This document shows positions 42,681 to 52,409 of a stretch of DNA of 64,000 nucleotides, in pieces. The notes under the pieces were generated by a model, which worked only from the letters and a program-made list of their open reading frames with translations, made no database searches and had not been told where the DNA came from. Origin of the DNA: Chloroflexota bacterium (GTDB taxonomy: Bacteria; Chloroflexota; Dehalococcoidia; Lucifugimonadales; Lucifugimonadaceae); contig JABMNO010000010.1 in NCBI GenBank assembly GCA_013204555.1, forward strand, positions 19,391 to 83,390, written 5' to 3'. The position numbers and the translations under genes are program-made. Numbering within the stretch: the stretch's first letter is position 1; each line of letters starts with the position of its first letter.

Positions 42681-43991
42681 TCAGCCGGACACGTTCCTTA
42701 GTTTATCGTAGAGGGCCAGCAGCACGTTCGCTAGCTTTTCTGAGTCGTGATGCGTTCGGAATTCATCATTCATGAGATCTGTCTCGATAAGAGTAATTCC
42801 AAGATCCCCAATATTACCCATCTGGATGTGGGATGCCTCGTAGTCGATATTGAGATCAGCCATATTGTTGTTAGCGATTACCCCGTCGATTTTCAAATCG
42901 GGACAATGGGAGCGAATCGCGATCAAATGGTCAGCAACAGTGAAGCCATCGGTCTCACCTTGCTGAGAGGCGATGTTGCACACGTAAACGACTGGCACCC
43001 CTCGATTCGATATCGCTCCCACAATTCCGGGTACCAAAAGGTTTGGGATCAGGCTCGTATACAGGCTTCCCGGGCCAATGATCACCATATCTGCACGCTG
43101 GATCGCTTCGCTTGCACCGTGATATGGCGACGGGGATTCTGGCTCAAGGCGCACTTTATTAATTACGCCATTTGCCGATGGAATGGCTGATTCGCCCATC
43201 ACCGTGCTGCCGTCGCTCATATCGGCAACAAGCCGTACGTTTGCAACTGTGGAAGGTACTATCTGACCTCGAACGTTCAAGACACGGCTGGATTCTGAGA
43301 CGGCGTCCTCAAAGCTTCCGGTCACGCCGGACATCGCGGCAATGAACAGATTTCCAAAGCTGTGACCCTCAAGCGGTCCGCCATCTGGGAATCGATACTG
43401 AAATAGGTCCTTCATCAGCGGCTCTGTGTCCGCCAGCGCCACGATGCAAGATCGGATATCACCAGGGGCTGGCAGTCCAAGTTCTTCGCGCAAACGTCCG
43501 GAACTTCCACCATCGTCAGCGACCGTCACAATTCCCGTGAGTCTGCTGCTGTCTTTCAGCCCGCGCAACATTGTTGACAGACCGGTCCCTCCACCAATGG
43601 CGACAAATCTTGGGCCGCGCTCGCGCCCTTTATGACGGAGTATCGAATTCCTCAATGACTCTTCAGGCAAACTGGTCACACGAGCGTCTGACAGGAGACC
43701 CGTTAGGCGGGCTAGCGACACGCCCATAGCGATGAATGCTGCGACCAGGAACAAGATCGCCTCACCGGAACCCGGCAAGAACTCCGGTATTGTTACGCTG
43801 GAGAATGATCGGACCAGATAACCCACGCCAACGGCGAAGGCAAGACCTCCAAACGTACCCAGAACGAGCCATCTTCTGAGGCCTGTGCCAGGCAAAAGTG
43901 AGAGCGCCAGCGCCTCTCGCGTCCAGAACCACATGCGATCCCTGCGCACAGGTGTCTGACCGTTTCTTGATGTCTCCGAAGCGTTTGCCAT
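42681..43991 (-). CDS. yvcK: YvcK/CofD-like protein with N-terminal membrane segments
   Basis: A 436-residue protein. Residues 1-125 hold two hydrophobic stretches (WLVLGTFGGLAFAVGVGYLV and AILFLVAAFIAMGVSLARL). The YvcK domain follows: FVAIGGGTGLSTMLRGLKD, GIVTVADDGGSSGRLREELG, PAPGDIRSCIVALAD, LEGHSFGNLFIAAMS and IIGPGSLYTSLIPNLLVPGI. YvcK proteins bind UDP-sugars and affect cell wall synthesis and growth on gluconeogenic carbon. Most are soluble and about 310-330 residues, so the membrane anchor is an addition. Its start directly abuts the gatB stop. Confidence 0.93.
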   Translation of the reverse strand: MANASETSRNGQTPVRRDRMWFWTREALALSLLPGTGLRRWLVLGTFGGLAFAVGVGYLVRSFSSVTIPEFLPGSGEAILFLVAAFIAMGVSLARLTGLLSDARVTSLPEESLRNSILRHKGRERGPRFVAIGGGTGLSTMLRGLKDSSRLTGIVTVADDGGSSGRLREELGLPAPGDIRSCIVALADTEPLMKDLFQYRFPDGGPLEGHSFGNLFIAAMSGVTGSFEDAVSESSRVLNVRGQIVPSTVANVRLVADMSDGSTVMGESAIPSANGVINKVRLEPESPSPYHGASEAIQRADMVIIGPGSLYTSLIPNLLVPGIVGAISNRGVPVVYVCNIASQQGETDGFTVADHLIAIRSHCPDLKIDGVIANNNMADLNIDYEASHIQMGNIGDLGITLIETDLMNDEFRTHHDSEKLANVLLALYDKLRNVSG

Positions 43992-45505
43992 CAGCGCTTT
44001 GTTAGCGAACCGATCTTTTCTTGAATCAGTTCCGCCGCCACGTTTGCGTCCGCCGCACCTCTGGTGGCCTTCATTACCTGACCTACCAGGTACCTGATCG
44101 CTGTCTCTTTGCCAGAGAGGTAGTCATCTATGGCCTGATCGTTGTCCGATATCACCTTGTCGATGATGGGATCCAGCGCGTCAGCGTCATCAACCTTCCG
44201 CAACCCTTTTTCATCCACGATATCGCCCGCGTCACGGCCGGAAGCAAACATCTCAGCCAGCACTTGCTTTGAGGCGTTGTTGTTTATTGTCCTGGACTGA
44301 AAAAGCTCAACAAGTTCGGCGAACTGTGCGGGCGTCACCTTTGACTCAGTGATGACGGCAGCCGGGTCAACATCGGCATTGACCAGTCGAGCCATCTCAC
44401 CATTGATCCAGTTTGCGGACTCCTTAGAGAATGACTGCAACTTATCGCCGGAGTAGTCACGCGCTCGAACCACATTTTCAAAGTAATCAGCAGTCGCCCG
44501 GGATGCGGTTAGAAGGTCCGCATCGTACTGGGAAAGGCCGTACTCTCCGGCGAATCGAGCACGTCGAGAGTTAGCCAGTTCTGGCAAACCGGACCGAATC
44601 TCATCTACCCATGCACGCTCAATGTAAATAGGCGGAATATCCGGCTCAGGGAAGTATCGGTAGTCGTTGGCCTCTTCTTTGGATCGCTGTTCCAGAGTGA
44701 TGCCTTTTTCGTCATCCCAACCCCGTGTCTCCTGAGGCAGTACCCCACCTTTTTCCGCAATTTCGGTCTGGCGTTCGATTTCGTGCTCAATGGCCCGCAC
44801 GACAGCGCGCACTCGGTTCATGTTTTTCACTTCCACACGTTTGCCGAACTCTCTGGCGCCCTTTGGCCTGATAGAGACGTTGGCGTCACACCGGAAGCTT
44901 CCCTCTTCCATGTTGGCCGTGGAGATGCCGAGATATCGCATGGTGGACTGGAGTTCCAGAATGTAGGCCTCAGCCTGCGCTGCGGAACGAATATCTGGCT
45001 CACTCACGCACTCCATGAGCGGAACCCCAGCCCGGTTGATATCCATCAGAGAGTAGCTACCGGGCCCGGCACCAATGTGAGTCAGCCTGGCGACGTCTTC
45101 CTCAAGGTGGATCCGAGTGATCCCCACCCGGTGTCCGCCAGGGACGGTCTCACTATCTGGCAAGTTCATATACCCGTTTTCGGCAATGGGAAGATCCATC
45201 TGTGAGATCTGGTAGCCCTTCATCAGGTCCGGGTAGCCGTAATTTTTACGGTCGAACTTGGTTAGTTCGGCTATTGAGCAATTCAACGCCAATCCAGCAG
45301 CAATTGTGAACTCAACGGCGCGCTTGTTGACGACCGGCAATACGCCGGGCATTGCCATGCAGACAGGACAGACCCGGGTGTTGGCGTCAGCGATCTGATA
45401 GTCAGCCGCGCAACCGCAGAACATCTTGCTGCGGGTACGAAGCTGAACGTGGACCTCTAGCCCAATAACGGGCTCATACTCCAAGGTAAGACCAGTTCCT
45501 CTCAC
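43991..45505 (-). CDS. gatB: Aspartyl/glutamyl-tRNA amidotransferase subunit B
   Basis: A 504-residue subunit. Marks: YEPVIGLEVHVQLRTRSKMFCGC (here split after QLRT), CPVCMAMPGVLPVVNKRAVE, FDRKNYGYPDLMKGYQISQ, MDINRAGVPLMECVSEPD and MEEGSFRCDANVSIRPKG. The zinc Cys residues are visible near the N-terminus. It amidates Glu-tRNA(Gln) or Asp-tRNA(Asn) with GatA and GatC, which are not in the window. The start is uncertain: GTG 45505 is listed, and a TTG seven codons in (LEYEPVIGLE) is plausible. Confidence 0.96.
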   Translation of the reverse strand: MRGTGLTLEYEPVIGLEVHVQLRTRSKMFCGCAADYQIADANTRVCPVCMAMPGVLPVVNKRAVEFTIAAGLALNCSIAELTKFDRKNYGYPDLMKGYQISQMDLPIAENGYMNLPDSETVPGGHRVGITRIHLEEDVARLTHIGAGPGSYSLMDINRAGVPLMECVSEPDIRSAAQAEAYILELQSTMRYLGISTANMEEGSFRCDANVSIRPKGAREFGKRVEVKNMNRVRAVVRAIEHEIERQTEIAEKGGVLPQETRGWDDEKGITLEQRSKEEANDYRYFPEPDIPPIYIERAWVDEIRSGLPELANSRRARFAGEYGLSQYDADLLTASRATADYFENVVRARDYSGDKLQSFSKESANWINGEMARLVNADVDPAAVITESKVTPAQFAELVELFQSRTINNNASKQVLAEMFASGRDAGDIVDEKGLRKVDDADALDPIIDKVISDNDQAIDDYLSGKETAIRYLVGQVMKATRGAADANVAAELIQEKIGSLTKR

Positions 45506-45629
45506 GTCCTTGATTCGATGCCGAATGCGTCGGATAAAAGGCGTTGTTTCAAGCAGTTATGTTGCGACGCACAGCGCATCACAATCGGGTTCCGAATATA
45601 ACACGCAAAGACGGTGATCAGGGTGTAGT

Positions 45630-46298
45630 TTAGGTATCCCAAGCCTCAGGCCCAATGAGCGGAACAAACTGACATAGTCCAAGATCTGTTGATTCAGTCC
45701 CTGTAGCTGTTCGTCGAATTAACGTGAGCATTTGTGACCTGATGTCTCCAACAGGGATCACCATTCGTCCACCAGGAGCCAATTGGGCAATCAAAGAACG
45801 TGGAACTGATGGGGCGGCTGCGGCAACTACGATGGCGTCGAACGGCGCATGCTCCGGAGCACCCAGTACTTCACCAGCCGATAGAAACATTATGTTGGTG
45901 AGCCTCATGGTGTTCAGGACGATCTCAGCTTGAATCCTCAACGCATCTATCCGCTCCACGGTCACAACTGAGTCCGAGAGGCAGGCAGCGATCGCTGCCT
46001 GGTATCCCGAGCCAGTGCCTACATCGAGAACTCGTGATGTGGAATCGAGTTCCATCGCATCGGTCATCGTCGCAACGATTCTTGGTTGCGAGATCGTCTG
46101 CCCCTCACTCAACTTGAGCGAAGTGTCATCGTAAGAATGAGTTCGTAATTCATCTGGAACGAGCAGATCCCGGCGGACCTGGGTCATAGCGCTAATCGTG
46201 TCCGCTGACGTGCCCAGTCTCGATAACTCGGCCATAAGCAGAATTCGCTGCTTTCGTAGTTCTGGTGAAAGAGGCGGCAGGCGCTCCAATTTGTCCAT
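45630..46298 (-). CDS. pcm: Protein-L-isoaspartate O-methyltransferase
   Basis: A 222-residue methyltransferase: RRDLLVPDELRTHSYDDTSL, EGQTISQPRIVATMTDAMEL, VLDVGTGSGYQAAIAACL (SAM motif), VTVERIDALRIQA, FDAIVVAAAAPSVPRSLIAQ and LAPGGRMVIPVGD. It methylates isoaspartyl residues for repair of aged proteins in the cytoplasm. It is divergent from the suf operon with about 250 bp between. Confidence 0.94.
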   Translation of the reverse strand: MDKLERLPPLSPELRKQRILLMAELSRLGTSADTISAMTQVRRDLLVPDELRTHSYDDTSLKLSEGQTISQPRIVATMTDAMELDSTSRVLDVGTGSGYQAAIAACLSDSVVTVERIDALRIQAEIVLNTMRLTNIMFLSAGEVLGAPEHAPFDAIVVAAAAPSVPRSLIAQLAPGGRMVIPVGDIRSQMLTLIRRTATGTESTDLGLCQFVPLIGPEAWDT

Positions 46299-46344
46299 GA
46301 ATCCAAGGTATCAGCCCACGCTGATACCGTCGTGACGAAATCCG

Positions 46345-46380
46345 TTGACACCCTCGATAGTGGAATATAAAGTTATTCCA
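46345..46380 (+). promoter_or_regulatory. Candidate suf promoter with palindromic operator
   Basis: TTGACA (46345-46350) is followed after 15 bp by TATAAA (46366-46371). The 20-bp segment TGGAATA-TAAAGT-TATTCCA (46361-46380) is a perfect 7+6+7 inverted repeat covering the -10 box, as expected of a repressor site. It lies about 170 bp before sufB, giving a long leader. The 15-bp spacing is short, so the promoter assignment is tentative while the palindrome itself is certain. The rest of 46299-46552 shows no gene. Confidence 0.6.
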
Positions 46381-46552
46381 GACCAAAATGGTAAGGATTA
46401 CAGTTTCGGCAGCATGTGGCTCCCGTGGCTGCAAGAATTTATTACCTGTAGAGCGCCCTGTGGTGGCATCGGAATGCGGTGATATCCATGGGGCCGCTAC
46501 GCGGAATAGCCACAATCAATATTGATGACACATTGAGGCAGCGCAGAAGCCG

Positions 46553-48016
46553 ATGACAACCGGCCCAACTATTTCCAGAGAGACCGATCTCTCCGATTCC
46601 ACTTACAAGTGGGGTTTCGTAACCGACGTTGAAACTGACATAGCGCCCAAGGGCGTCAATGAGGACATCGTTCGGCTAATCTCCTCTAAGAAGGACGAGC
46701 CGGAGTGGCTGCTTGAGTGGCGACTCAAGTCTCTGGACCACTGGGTCAAGATGGCTGAGGCGCAGGGTGAGCCGGAATGGGCGAACCTGAAATTCCCCCA
46801 GATCGACTATCAGGACATGTACTACTACGCGGCACCCGTCGCCAGCGAAGCACCCAAGAGTTTGGACGAAGTTGACCCCGAGATGCTTGAGGCGTTCGAG
46901 AAGCTTGGGATCCCTCTGCACGAGCGAGAAAAACTTGCAGGCGTGGCGGTAGATGCGGTCTTCGACAGCGTCTCCGTGGCAACAACATTCCAGGACAAGC
47001 TGGAAGAGTTGGGTGTGATCTTTTGCTCATTCAACGACGCGGTCCGTAACCACCCTGACCTGATAAAGAAGTACCTGGGATCAGTGGTCCCATACTCCGA
47101 CAACTTTTATGCAGCCCTGAACTCGGCAGTGTTCAGTGATGGGTCATTTGCATATGTTCCACCGGGCGTCCGCTGTCCCATCGAGTTGATGACCTACTTC
47201 CGAATCAACACGGAAGGTACCGGGCAGTTTGAGCGAACGCTCATCATTGCCGATAAGGGTGCCTACGTCAGCTACCTGGAAGGCTGCACCGCACCAATAC
47301 GTAAGACGAGCCAGCTGCATGCAGCGGTCGTTGAGTTGGTGTGCCTTGATGACGCTGAGATCAAGTATTCGACACTTCAGAATTGGTACCCGGGTGACAA
47401 GAACGGGCAGGGCGGCGTCTTCAACTTCGTCACCAAGCGCGGCGCAGCACGCGGGGTGAATTCAAAGATTTCCTGGACTCAAGTAGAGACCGGATCTGCC
47501 ATCACCTGGAAGTACCCGAGCGTGCTGCTTCAAGGCGATAATTCAGTCGGTGAGTTCTATTCGGTGGCGCTGACGAATAACTATCAGCAGGCTGATACCG
47601 GCACCAAGATGACGCACATTGGCAAGAACACCAAGAGCACCATCGTGGCCAAGGGCATATCGGCAGGACACGGACAGAACACCTACCGTGGCCAGGTAAA
47701 AATCATGCCATCTGCCGAGGGTGCATCTAACTACACCCAGTGCGACTCACTTCTGATTGGCGATGAGTGTGGCGCACATACCATTCCGTACATTGAAGTT
47801 GGCAACCCAACAGCACATATGGAACATGAGGCATCAACGTCTAAGGTCAGCGATGATCAACTTTTCTACTGCCTGCAGCGCGGGTTGTCTGAAGAAGACG
47901 CGCACCACATGATCATCACCGGCTGGAGCCGCGAAGTGTTTAAAGAGTTGCCGTTTGAATTCGCCATGGAGGCCTCACAGCTTCTCAAGGTCAGCCTCGA
48001 AGGCGCCGTCGGATAG
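46553..48016 (+). CDS. sufB: Fe-S cluster assembly scaffold SufB
   Basis: A 487-residue protein, the usual length. Marks: [100 protein letters not shown] (Cys that may bind the nascent cluster) and [20 protein letters not shown]. SufB with SufC and SufD forms the SufBC2D scaffold. It is the first gene of the suf operon. Confidence 0.97.
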   Translation: MTTGPTISRETDLSDSTYKWGFVTDVETDIAPKGVNEDIVRLISSKKDEPEWLLEWRLKSLDHWVKMAEAQGEPEWANLKFPQIDYQDMYYYAAPVASEAPKSLDEVDPEMLEAFEKLGIPLHEREKLAGVAVDAVFDSVSVATTFQDKLEELGVIFCSFNDAVRNHPDLIKKYLGSVVPYSDNFYAALNSAVFSDGSFAYVPPGVRCPIELMTYFRINTEGTGQFERTLIIADKGAYVSYLEGCTAPIRKTSQLHAAVVELVCLDDAEIKYSTLQNWYPGDKNGQGGVFNFVTKRGAARGVNSKISWTQVETGSAITWKYPSVLLQGDNSVGEFYSVALTNNYQQADTGTKMTHIGKNTKSTIVAKGISAGHGQNTYRGQVKIMPSAEGASNYTQCDSLLIGDECGAHTIPYIEVGNPTAHMEHEASTSKVSDDQLFYCLQRGLSEEDAHHMIITGWSREVFKELPFEFAMEASQLLKVSLEGAVG

Positions 48017-48073
48017 CGCTCCAGCGTTTCAATCCCCGGTAATCACACGTAATAACAGGAATCCCCACCCAGA

Positions 48074-48826
48074 ATGCTAGAAGTTTCAAATCTACACGCC
48101 TCGGTTGCCGATACCGAAATCCTCAAAGGCCTGAGCCTCACCGTTAATCCCGGTGAAGTACATGCCGTAATGGGCCCCAATGGTGGCGGCAAAAGTACGT
48201 TCGCGAATGTCCTTGCTGGCCGCCCGGCGTACGTCGTCAACAGTGGATCGGTGAATTACTTCGGTGAGGATCTGATTGCGAAGACTCCAGACGTGCGCGC
48301 CAAAGAGGGAATATTCCTCGCCTTTCAATATCCTGTTGAGTTACCTGGCGTGCGGTTCTGGCAGTTCATGAAAGCTGCCGTCGACGCAAAGCGTAAGCAC
48401 GCTGGCGAGAAGGAACTTGCGGTCCGGGAATTCGACAATCTCTGGAAAGAGAAAGCGACACAGGTCAAGATTGATCCTGAACTGATATCCCGTTCCGTAA
48501 ACGAAGGATTTTCAGGTGGAGAGAAGAAGCGGGCAGAGATGCTTCAACTGGCACTACTTGAGCCGAAGCTCGCAATTCTTGATGAGACTGACTCCGGCCT
48601 TGATGTTGACGCCCTGCGAACCGTGGCCACTAGCGTGAACGAGCTGCGCAGCCCTGACCGTTCGTTCCTGGTCGTGACCCACTACCAAAGGCTCCTGAAC
48701 TATTTGACGCCAGACTTCGTTCATATCCTCGTGGACGGACGCATCGTTGAGTCGGGCGGGGCCGAGCTTGCTGTGACAGTGGAAGACACCGGCTACGACC
48801 GGTTCATCAAGGCGGGCGTGTCCTGA
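48074..48826 (+). CDS. sufC: Fe-S cluster assembly ATPase SufC
   Basis: A 250-residue ABC-type ATPase: Walker A MGPNGGGKSTFANVLAG, Q-loop FLAFQYPVELPG, signature FSGGEKKRAEMLQLAL, Walker B LAILDETDSGLDVDAL and the H-loop in LVVTHYQRLL. It drives conformational change in SufB and SufD. It follows sufB by 57 bp. Confidence 0.97.
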   Translation: MLEVSNLHASVADTEILKGLSLTVNPGEVHAVMGPNGGGKSTFANVLAGRPAYVVNSGSVNYFGEDLIAKTPDVRAKEGIFLAFQYPVELPGVRFWQFMKAAVDAKRKHAGEKELAVREFDNLWKEKATQVKIDPELISRSVNEGFSGGEKKRAEMLQLALLEPKLAILDETDSGLDVDALRTVATSVNELRSPDRSFLVVTHYQRLLNYLTPDFVHILVDGRIVESGGAELAVTVEDTGYDRFIKAGVS

Positions 48827-48893
48827 CCTTCAATTCCACTTCCGTGGCGTACGCGCCCGTGACCCCAGATAGTCAGGAAACCTACTTCACCAG

Positions 48894-50204
48894 ATGACGA
48901 GCACACTCACCAGTACAGACCGCTATCAGGCGGCATACCAGGAACGAATAGCAGTCGGCGACCAGTTCTCCGCATTACGCGAGAAGGCATACCGGCGCTT
49001 TGAGTCTGTTGGTTTCCCCGTGGCCCGTAAAGGCAACGAACGGTGGAAGTACACAAACATCGCACCCATCGCTCGTGCGGAATATCAGATATCAATCACG
49101 GCTGATTCCTCTCCGACAATAGATGAGATCAGATCTCAACTACCATTCGGCGATACGTGGCAAACGATCGCGTTTGTTGATGGAATCTTCTCCGAAGGGC
49201 TTTCTACCGTTGGCGATGGGCGGCCTGGAGTTTCCATTGAACGATTGTCCGCAACTGACTCGCCTCTCACAAGCGAACTTGGCTCCATTGCGCAGGTTGA
49301 TGAGGACGATGGCTTTGGCGCACTAAACACGGCGGTGTTCGCTGATGGCGCAGTTATCCTGTTGAACGGCGAAATCGATGCCGAATCTCCCGTGCACGTG
49401 CTGTTTGTGACCACGGAACGATCTCAGCCCACGATGACCAGCCCTCGGGTTCTCGTAATTGCGGAGAAGTTCAGCAAGGCCGTATTGATCGAGTCACATA
49501 TTGGGCTTGAGAGCGGTGTGCAATTTTCTAACGCCGTAACTGAAGTTGCGGTTGGCGAAGGCGCTTCCCTCAGTCACTATCGCATCCTGGAAAAAGGCCA
49601 CGAATCCTTCCACATTGGCACAACACGAGTTCGGCAGGAGAAGGACAGCAGCTACACCTCAGTGTCGTTCGCATTCGGCGCACGGATTGGGCGAGATGAC
49701 TTGCATGTACTTCTGGACGGCCCTGGCTCAGAGTGCACGCTAAATGGTCTCTACATGACCTCGGCTTCCGATCACCTTGATAATCACATCAGCCTGACTC
49801 ACGCCAAGCCTCATGCCACGAGCAAACAGTTGTACAAGGGCATCCTGACAGGGAAGTCGAAGGCGGTCTTCAGCGGTCAGGTTCTGGTTGAGAAGGACGC
49901 ACAGAAAACGTACGCCGTTCAACGAGACATGAATCTGCTGCTCTCCGACGGCGCTGAGGTAGATACCAAGCCCAGCCTTCTTATCTACGCCGATGATGTC
50001 CAATGTTTCCACGGCGCTGCGGCGGGCGAGGTAGATGAGGACGCTATTTTCTACATGTTGAGCAGGGGATTAGACCGCGAAACTGCCAGCAGGATACTCA
50101 TCACGGCCTACGCGGATGAGATCATTAATCACGTAGAAACTGAAAGTCTAAGGGCGCACCTCAGAAAGTCTGTGGATAAACTACTTCCAGTCTTCCACTT
50201 CTAA
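48894..50204 (+). CDS. sufD: Fe-S cluster assembly protein SufD
   Basis: A 436-residue SufBD-fold protein. The N-terminal helical part has NERWKYTNIAPIARAEYQ. The beta-helix core includes SSYTSVSFAFGARIGRDDLH, CTLNGLYMTSASDHLDNHIS and GKSKAVFSGQVLVEKDAQKT. The C-terminal ECFHGA-like segment is CFHGAAAGEVDEDAIFYMLS, with the His that matches the SufD cluster site. It completes SufBC2D. Confidence 0.96.
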   Translation: MTSTLTSTDRYQAAYQERIAVGDQFSALREKAYRRFESVGFPVARKGNERWKYTNIAPIARAEYQISITADSSPTIDEIRSQLPFGDTWQTIAFVDGIFSEGLSTVGDGRPGVSIERLSATDSPLTSELGSIAQVDEDDGFGALNTAVFADGAVILLNGEIDAESPVHVLFVTTERSQPTMTSPRVLVIAEKFSKAVLIESHIGLESGVQFSNAVTEVAVGEGASLSHYRILEKGHESFHIGTTRVRQEKDSSYTSVSFAFGARIGRDDLHVLLDGPGSECTLNGLYMTSASDHLDNHISLTHAKPHATSKQLYKGILTGKSKAVFSGQVLVEKDAQKTYAVQRDMNLLLSDGAEVDTKPSLLIYADDVQCFHGAAAGEVDEDAIFYMLSRGLDRETASRILITAYADEIINHVETESLRAHLRKSVDKLLPVFHF

Positions 50205-50265
50205 CTGCCGGTTCCAGCACCCTGTCCCATCCGCCGGTATAACGCAAAGGGTTTTCATCACAGCA

Positions 50266-51498
50266 ATGCCTGGCCCACATGGATTTGACATAGACAGCGT
50301 TCGCCAACAATTTCCAATTCTGGATGTTGAGATCAACGGACACCCACTGGTCTATCTGGACAGTGCCGCAACAAGCCAGAAGCCACAGGTCGTTATCGAC
50401 GCGATTTCTAACTACTACGCGCGCAGTAATTCCAACGTACATCGCGGTGTCCACACCCTGAGCCAGCAGGCCACCGACATTTACGAGGAGACACGGGAAA
50501 AGACGCGGGCGCTAATCAACGCGTCTGACAGTCGCGAGATTATCTACGTCCGAGGTACCACTGAGGCCATCAACCTTGTGGCGTCCACATACGGTCGGCA
50601 AAACGTTGGCGAGGGTGATGATGTGATCGTCACGGCGATGGAACACCACTCCAACATCGTCCCGTGGCAGATTCTTTGCGAAGAAAAAGGAGCCAACCTC
50701 AAGGTGGTTCCAATGGATGAGAATGGCGATCTCATCATGGAGGAGTTTGATCGGCTTTTGTCAGATCGAACTAAGATCGTGGCAACTGTTCATCTTTCCA
50801 ACGCGCTGGGGACAATAAACCCGGTGAAAGAGATGTTCAAAAAGGCACGGACTGTAGGTGCTGCAACACTTCTGGATGGCGCACAATCAGCTCCGCACAT
50901 GGCTATCGACGTGAAGGATATTGACTGTGACTTCCTGGCCTTCTCTGGCCACAAACTATATGGCCCAACAGGCATCGGCATTCTCTACGGCAAGTACGAT
51001 CTCCTGAGCCAGATGCCGCCGTACCAGGGCGGCGGAGAGATGATCGCATCGGTCACCTTCGAAAAGACGATCTACGCTGAACTCCCTGCGAAGTTTGAGG
51101 CGGGAACCCCCCACATCGCGGGTACGGCCGGGTTGGGTGCTGCTATCGATTTCGTGAATGAAATTGGGTTGGATAACGTGGCCGCTCATGAACGAACGCT
51201 GCTTGACTACAGCATCGAACGCATCGGCTCGATCAATGGGGTGAAGTTGATCGGCAATCCGAAACATCGCTCAGGTGTCATCAGTTTCGTGGTGGATGGA
51301 GTGCATCCTCATGACGTGGGCACGGTTCTCGATTCCCAGGGGATTGCTATTCGCGCCGGACACCACTGCGCCCAACCTGTGATGGCGCACTTTGGGATCC
51401 CTGCGACGGTCAGGGCGTCATTTGGCATGTATAACACCACAAATGAGATCGACCGCCTGTACGAGGGCGTTCAGCAAGTATTTGAGGTGTTTGGATAG
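50266..51498 (+). CDS. sufS: Cysteine desulfurase SufS
   Basis: A 410-residue class V aminotransferase-fold enzyme with PLP. Marks: GHPLVYLDSAATSQKPQVVI, NVHRGVHTLSQQATDIYE, EHHSNIVPWQ, FLAFSGHKLYGPTGIGILYG (PLP Lys) and IRAGHHCAQPVMAHFG (persulfide Cys). It removes sulfur from cysteine and passes it to SufU. Its stop overlaps the GTG start of the next gene by one base. Confidence 0.97.
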   Translation: MPGPHGFDIDSVRQQFPILDVEINGHPLVYLDSAATSQKPQVVIDAISNYYARSNSNVHRGVHTLSQQATDIYEETREKTRALINASDSREIIYVRGTTEAINLVASTYGRQNVGEGDDVIVTAMEHHSNIVPWQILCEEKGANLKVVPMDENGDLIMEEFDRLLSDRTKIVATVHLSNALGTINPVKEMFKKARTVGAATLLDGAQSAPHMAIDVKDIDCDFLAFSGHKLYGPTGIGILYGKYDLLSQMPPYQGGGEMIASVTFEKTIYAELPAKFEAGTPHIAGTAGLGAAIDFVNEIGLDNVAAHERTLLDYSIERIGSINGVKLIGNPKHRSGVISFVVDGVHPHDVGTVLDSQGIAIRAGHHCAQPVMAHFGIPATVRASFGMYNTTNEIDRLYEGVQQVFEVFG

Positions 51499-51944
51499 TG
51501 AACGACCTTTCTGATCTCTACCAGGAGATCATCATGGACCATCGGCGAAACCCTCGGAATGAGGGGCTACCCGCCGACCACACCCACACAGCCGATGGAT
51601 TCAACCCATTCTGCGGCGACAAGGTTTCAGTGGCCGTTAAAATTGAAGATGGGTCGATCATCGACGTAGGTTTTAGCGGTGAAGGGTGCGCAATCTCCAT
51701 GGCATCGGCATCGCTGATGACAGAGGCCGTGTCTGGAAAATCCATCGATGACGCCACCGCTAGCTTCGAGGCGTTCCGGAAACTCCTCACAGACGGTGAC
51801 ACATCTGGTGGCGTCGATTTAGGAGACCTTGAGGCACTTGCCGGGGTGCGGGCTTACCCAACTCGGATCAAGTGCGCCATCCTCTCGTGGCATACTTTCA
51901 AATCGGCGCTCGAAAACGACTCCGCTCCAGTAACCACTGAATAG
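51498..51944 (+). CDS. sufU: SufU-type sulfur acceptor (copy 1)
   Basis: A 148-residue protein from GTG 51498. The zinc ligands of SufU are present: NPFCGDKVSV (Cys and Asp), GEGCAISMASASLM (Cys) and RIKCAILSWHTF (Cys). SufU takes the persulfide from SufS by zinc-ligand exchange. The insert between the second and third Cys (about 50 residues) is typical of SufU and longer than in IscU scaffolds. A second copy follows 32 bp downstream. Confidence 0.94.
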   Translation: MNDLSDLYQEIIMDHRRNPRNEGLPADHTHTADGFNPFCGDKVSVAVKIEDGSIIDVGFSGEGCAISMASASLMTEAVSGKSIDDATASFEAFRKLLTDGDTSGGVDLGDLEALAGVRAYPTRIKCAILSWHTFKSALENDSAPVTTE

Positions 51945-51976
51945 TCACTCGCCCATTCGCCCCGGCAAAGTTGCGC

Positions 51977-52399
51977 ATGACCGAATCTGCAGATCTTGAT
52001 GAGATGTATCGAGAGATAGTTCTCGATCATCACCGGAATCCTCGAAATAGCGAGCCAATTGACGCGCCGACCCACGAAGGTGAAGCCATCAATCCATTTT
52101 GTGGAGACGAAGTCCACGTCAAATTGCATCTTCAGGACGGTGTGATCGATCATCTATCCGTGACCGGAGTCGGCTGTTCCATTAGCCAGGCAGCTGCGTC
52201 ATTGATGGGCGCAGAGATTAAGGGCAAAACGACGGAACAAATCGGTGAGCTCGCTCGGCAGTTCAAGTCATTGATGAGCGGCGGCGCTGATTCACTGGAG
52301 AGTGATCTTGACGTGCTGAAAGGTGTGAAGCGCTATCCGGTGCGGATCAAGTGCGCTCTGTTGGCCTGGAGCGCTCTCGAAGATGCCCTCTCGGGCTGA
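51977..52399 (+). CDS. SufU-like protein (copy 2)
   Basis: A 140-residue paralogue of the preceding protein, from ATG 51977 (a TTG two codons earlier is possible). Both keep YQEIIMDHRRNPRN/YREIVLDHHRNPRN-type N-termini. The zinc ligands are all retained: NPFCGDEVHV, GVGCSISQAAASLM and RIKCALLAWSAL. Residues around them differ (VHVKLHLQDGVIDHLSVTG), so the two may serve different partners. It ends the suf operon. Confidence 0.9.
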   Translation: MTESADLDEMYREIVLDHHRNPRNSEPIDAPTHEGEAINPFCGDEVHVKLHLQDGVIDHLSVTGVGCSISQAAASLMGAEIKGKTTEQIGELARQFKSLMSGGADSLESDLDVLKGVKRYPVRIKCALLAWSALEDALSG

Positions 52400-52409
52400 A
52401 CCCGGTAGC

